From Thermus neutrinimicus (lineage in GTDB: Bacteria; Deinococcota; Deinococci; Deinococcales; Thermaceae), in the NCBI RefSeq assembly GCF_022760955.1, contig NZ_JAKTNU010000010.1:1-64000 (forward strand): 64,000 nt of DNA. Direction: 5' to 3'. The position numbers and the translations under genes were made by a program. Shown here piece after piece: positions 63,168 to 64,000 of this stretch (its first letter is position 1; every line of letters starts with the position of its first letter). The notes under the pieces are model-generated. The model saw only the letters and a program-made list of their open reading frames with translations. It was not told the origin of the DNA and made no database searches.

Positions 63168-63452
63168 ATGCCCCGCCACCACCTCCACCTGGACCCCAAG
63201 GTGCGGGAAGAGGCCCAAAGGCGTCTCCTCTCCGCCAAAGGTCACCTCGAGGGTATCCTGCGCATGCTGGAGGATCCCCACGTCTACTGCGTGGACGTGC
63301 TTAAGCAACTCAAGGCGGTGGAAGGCGCCCTGGACCGGGTGGGGGAGATGGTCCTAAGAGCTCACCTCAGGGACCACGTGGCCACCGCCCACGAGCGGGG
63401 GGATGTGGAGGAGATCGTGGAGGAATTGATGGAGGCCCTCAAGTACCGTTGA
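63168..63452 (+). CDS. csoR: Copper-sensing repressor CsoR
   Basis: A 94-residue four-helix DNA-binding repressor (DUF156 family). Metal-ligand positions are C41 (VYCVDVL), H66 and H70 (RAHLRDHVA), the unusual C-H-H set known from the Thermus thermophilus protein in place of C-H-C. It presumably binds the palindrome upstream of copZ and lets go on Cu(I) binding. It lies between copZ and copA, so the operon is self-regulated. Confidence 0.95.
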   Translation: MPRHHLHLDPKVREEAQRRLLSAKGHLEGILRMLEDPHVYCVDVLKQLKAVEGALDRVGEMVLRAHLRDHVATAHERGDVEEIVEELMEALKYR

Positions 63453-63539
63453 CCCCCTCCCGGTCCTCGGCGGGCGTAGGCCAAAGGGCGCACCAGCCTG
63501 GGGAGAGCAAAGGGGTGTCCGCAAGGAGGGTATGAGGCT

Positions 63540-64000
63540 ATGGCACTGGAAGTGAAGGTAGGGGTAAAGGGCATGACCTGCGCCTCGTGCGTGGTGCGGG
63601 TGGAAAGGGCGCTCAAGCGCGCCCCCGGGGTGGAGGAGGCCCGGGTTAACCTCACCACCGAGGAAGCCTTCTTGCGGTTACAGGAAGGGGTGGACCTCAA
63701 GGAGGTCCTAAAACAGGTGGAGGAGGCAGGTTACGAACCCGTGGTGGCCCGGGTGGAGATCCCCATCCGGGGCATGACCTGCGCCGCCTGCGTGGCCCGG
63801 GTGGAAAGGGCCTTGAAGAAACTGCCCGGGGTCCTTTCCGCAAACGTCAACCTGGCCACGGAAAAGGCCCTGGTGGAGTACCTCCCCGACACCGTGACCC
63901 TCCCCCGCCTGCGCCAGGCCATCCGGGATGCAGGGTACGAACCCCTGGAGGTAGCCCAGGAGGAAAAGCAGGCTCCCGCTTACCCCACGGATCTCCTCCT
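63540..64000 (+). CDS. copA: Copper-exporting P-type ATPase CopA, N-terminal part
   Basis: The first 153 codons of a P1B-type ATPase, cut by the window end. Two HMA domains are visible: the first with GMTCASC (C14, C17), the second with GMTCAAC (C81, C84), followed by a linker ending PAYPTDLL. The membrane and catalytic domains lie beyond 64000. ATG 63540 is 10 nt after AAGGAGGG; an out-of-frame ATG at 63532 opens only a seven-codon frame. It should export Cu(I) received from CopZ. Confidence 0.93.
   Translation, partial: MALEVKVGVKGMTCASCVVRVERALKRAPGVEEARVNLTTEEAFLRLQEGVDLKEVLKQVEEAGYEPVVARVEIPIRGMTCAACVARVERALKKLPGVLSANVNLATEKALVEYLPDTVTLPRLRQAIRDAGYEPLEVAQEEKQAPAYPTDLL

Overview
The window looks like chromosomal DNA of a Thermus species or a very close member of the Thermaceae. 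GC content is very high, with strong G/C preference at third codon positions. RpoB (1119 aa), RpoC (1525 aa), RecA (340 aa) and AlaRS (882 aa) have the Thermus lengths. CsoR carries the Thermus-type C41/H66/H70 ligand set, and the 5S rRNA is followed by tRNA-Gly. Many start codons lie 6-9 nt after a TATAAT-like hexamer, which indicates leaderless mRNAs. I see no prophage, insertion sequence, CRISPR array or integrase.

Layout. 1-200: end of a 5S rRNA, tRNA-Gly(GCC) and a strong terminator. 255-6403: moaA, a DMT exporter, a polyprenyl diphosphate synthase, two small proteins, ispH, dus and a tail-anchored TPR protein. 6405-10985: glycogen synthesis (glgA, and glgC in an operon with a SagB-like oxidoreductase, an orphan response regulator and a cyclotransferase-like protein), with a probable frameshifted small gene between the two. 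11055-19761: a LonC-type protease, a penicillin-acylase-family hydrolase, a CDGSH protein, an aldo/keto reductase, a GlcD-type FAD oxidase whose 3' end carries the tRNA-fMet promoter, PCD, a thioesterase and mutM. 19758-22447: thiamine uptake genes thiB-thiP under a TPP riboswitch, without thiQ. 22490-24122: a hydrolase whose nucleophile serine is replaced, a small protein and a class II aldolase. 24198-32333: rpoB-rpoC behind a structured leader. 32363-40074: an S4 RNA-binding protein, then a tightly packed chain ygfZ-cinA-thpR-recA-rny-mreB-fabZ.

40104-51305: an MFS transporter, a HAD phosphatase, a compositionally different lipoprotein gene, an enolase-superfamily enzyme, a P-loop protein, a secreted protein, an orphan sugar-type ABC permease, mltG-ruvX-membrane protein, alaS and a NIPSNAP protein. 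51375-56088: a MacB/LolD-like ABC pair, a CoA-disulfide-reductase-like flavoprotein, and aceA behind an elaborate repeat-rich leader. 56191-58953: a 920-residue P-loop/TPR protein. 59042-62839: sufC-sufB-sufD plus a Rieske protein. 62958-64000: the copper operon copZ-csoR-copA, with copA cut by the window edge.

Themes. Most of this is core metabolism and information processing. The least explained elements are: two inverted repeats of identical geometry plus a Shine-Dalgarno-sequestering stem ahead of aceA; the octamer CCTCGAGG, which recurs about once per kilobase; a palindrome directly after the suf -10 box; the large TPR/P-loop protein; and the lipoprotein islet near 42 kb. Residue positions, motif positions and frequency estimates were counted by eye. 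Family names rest on motif recognition, because no database search was possible.
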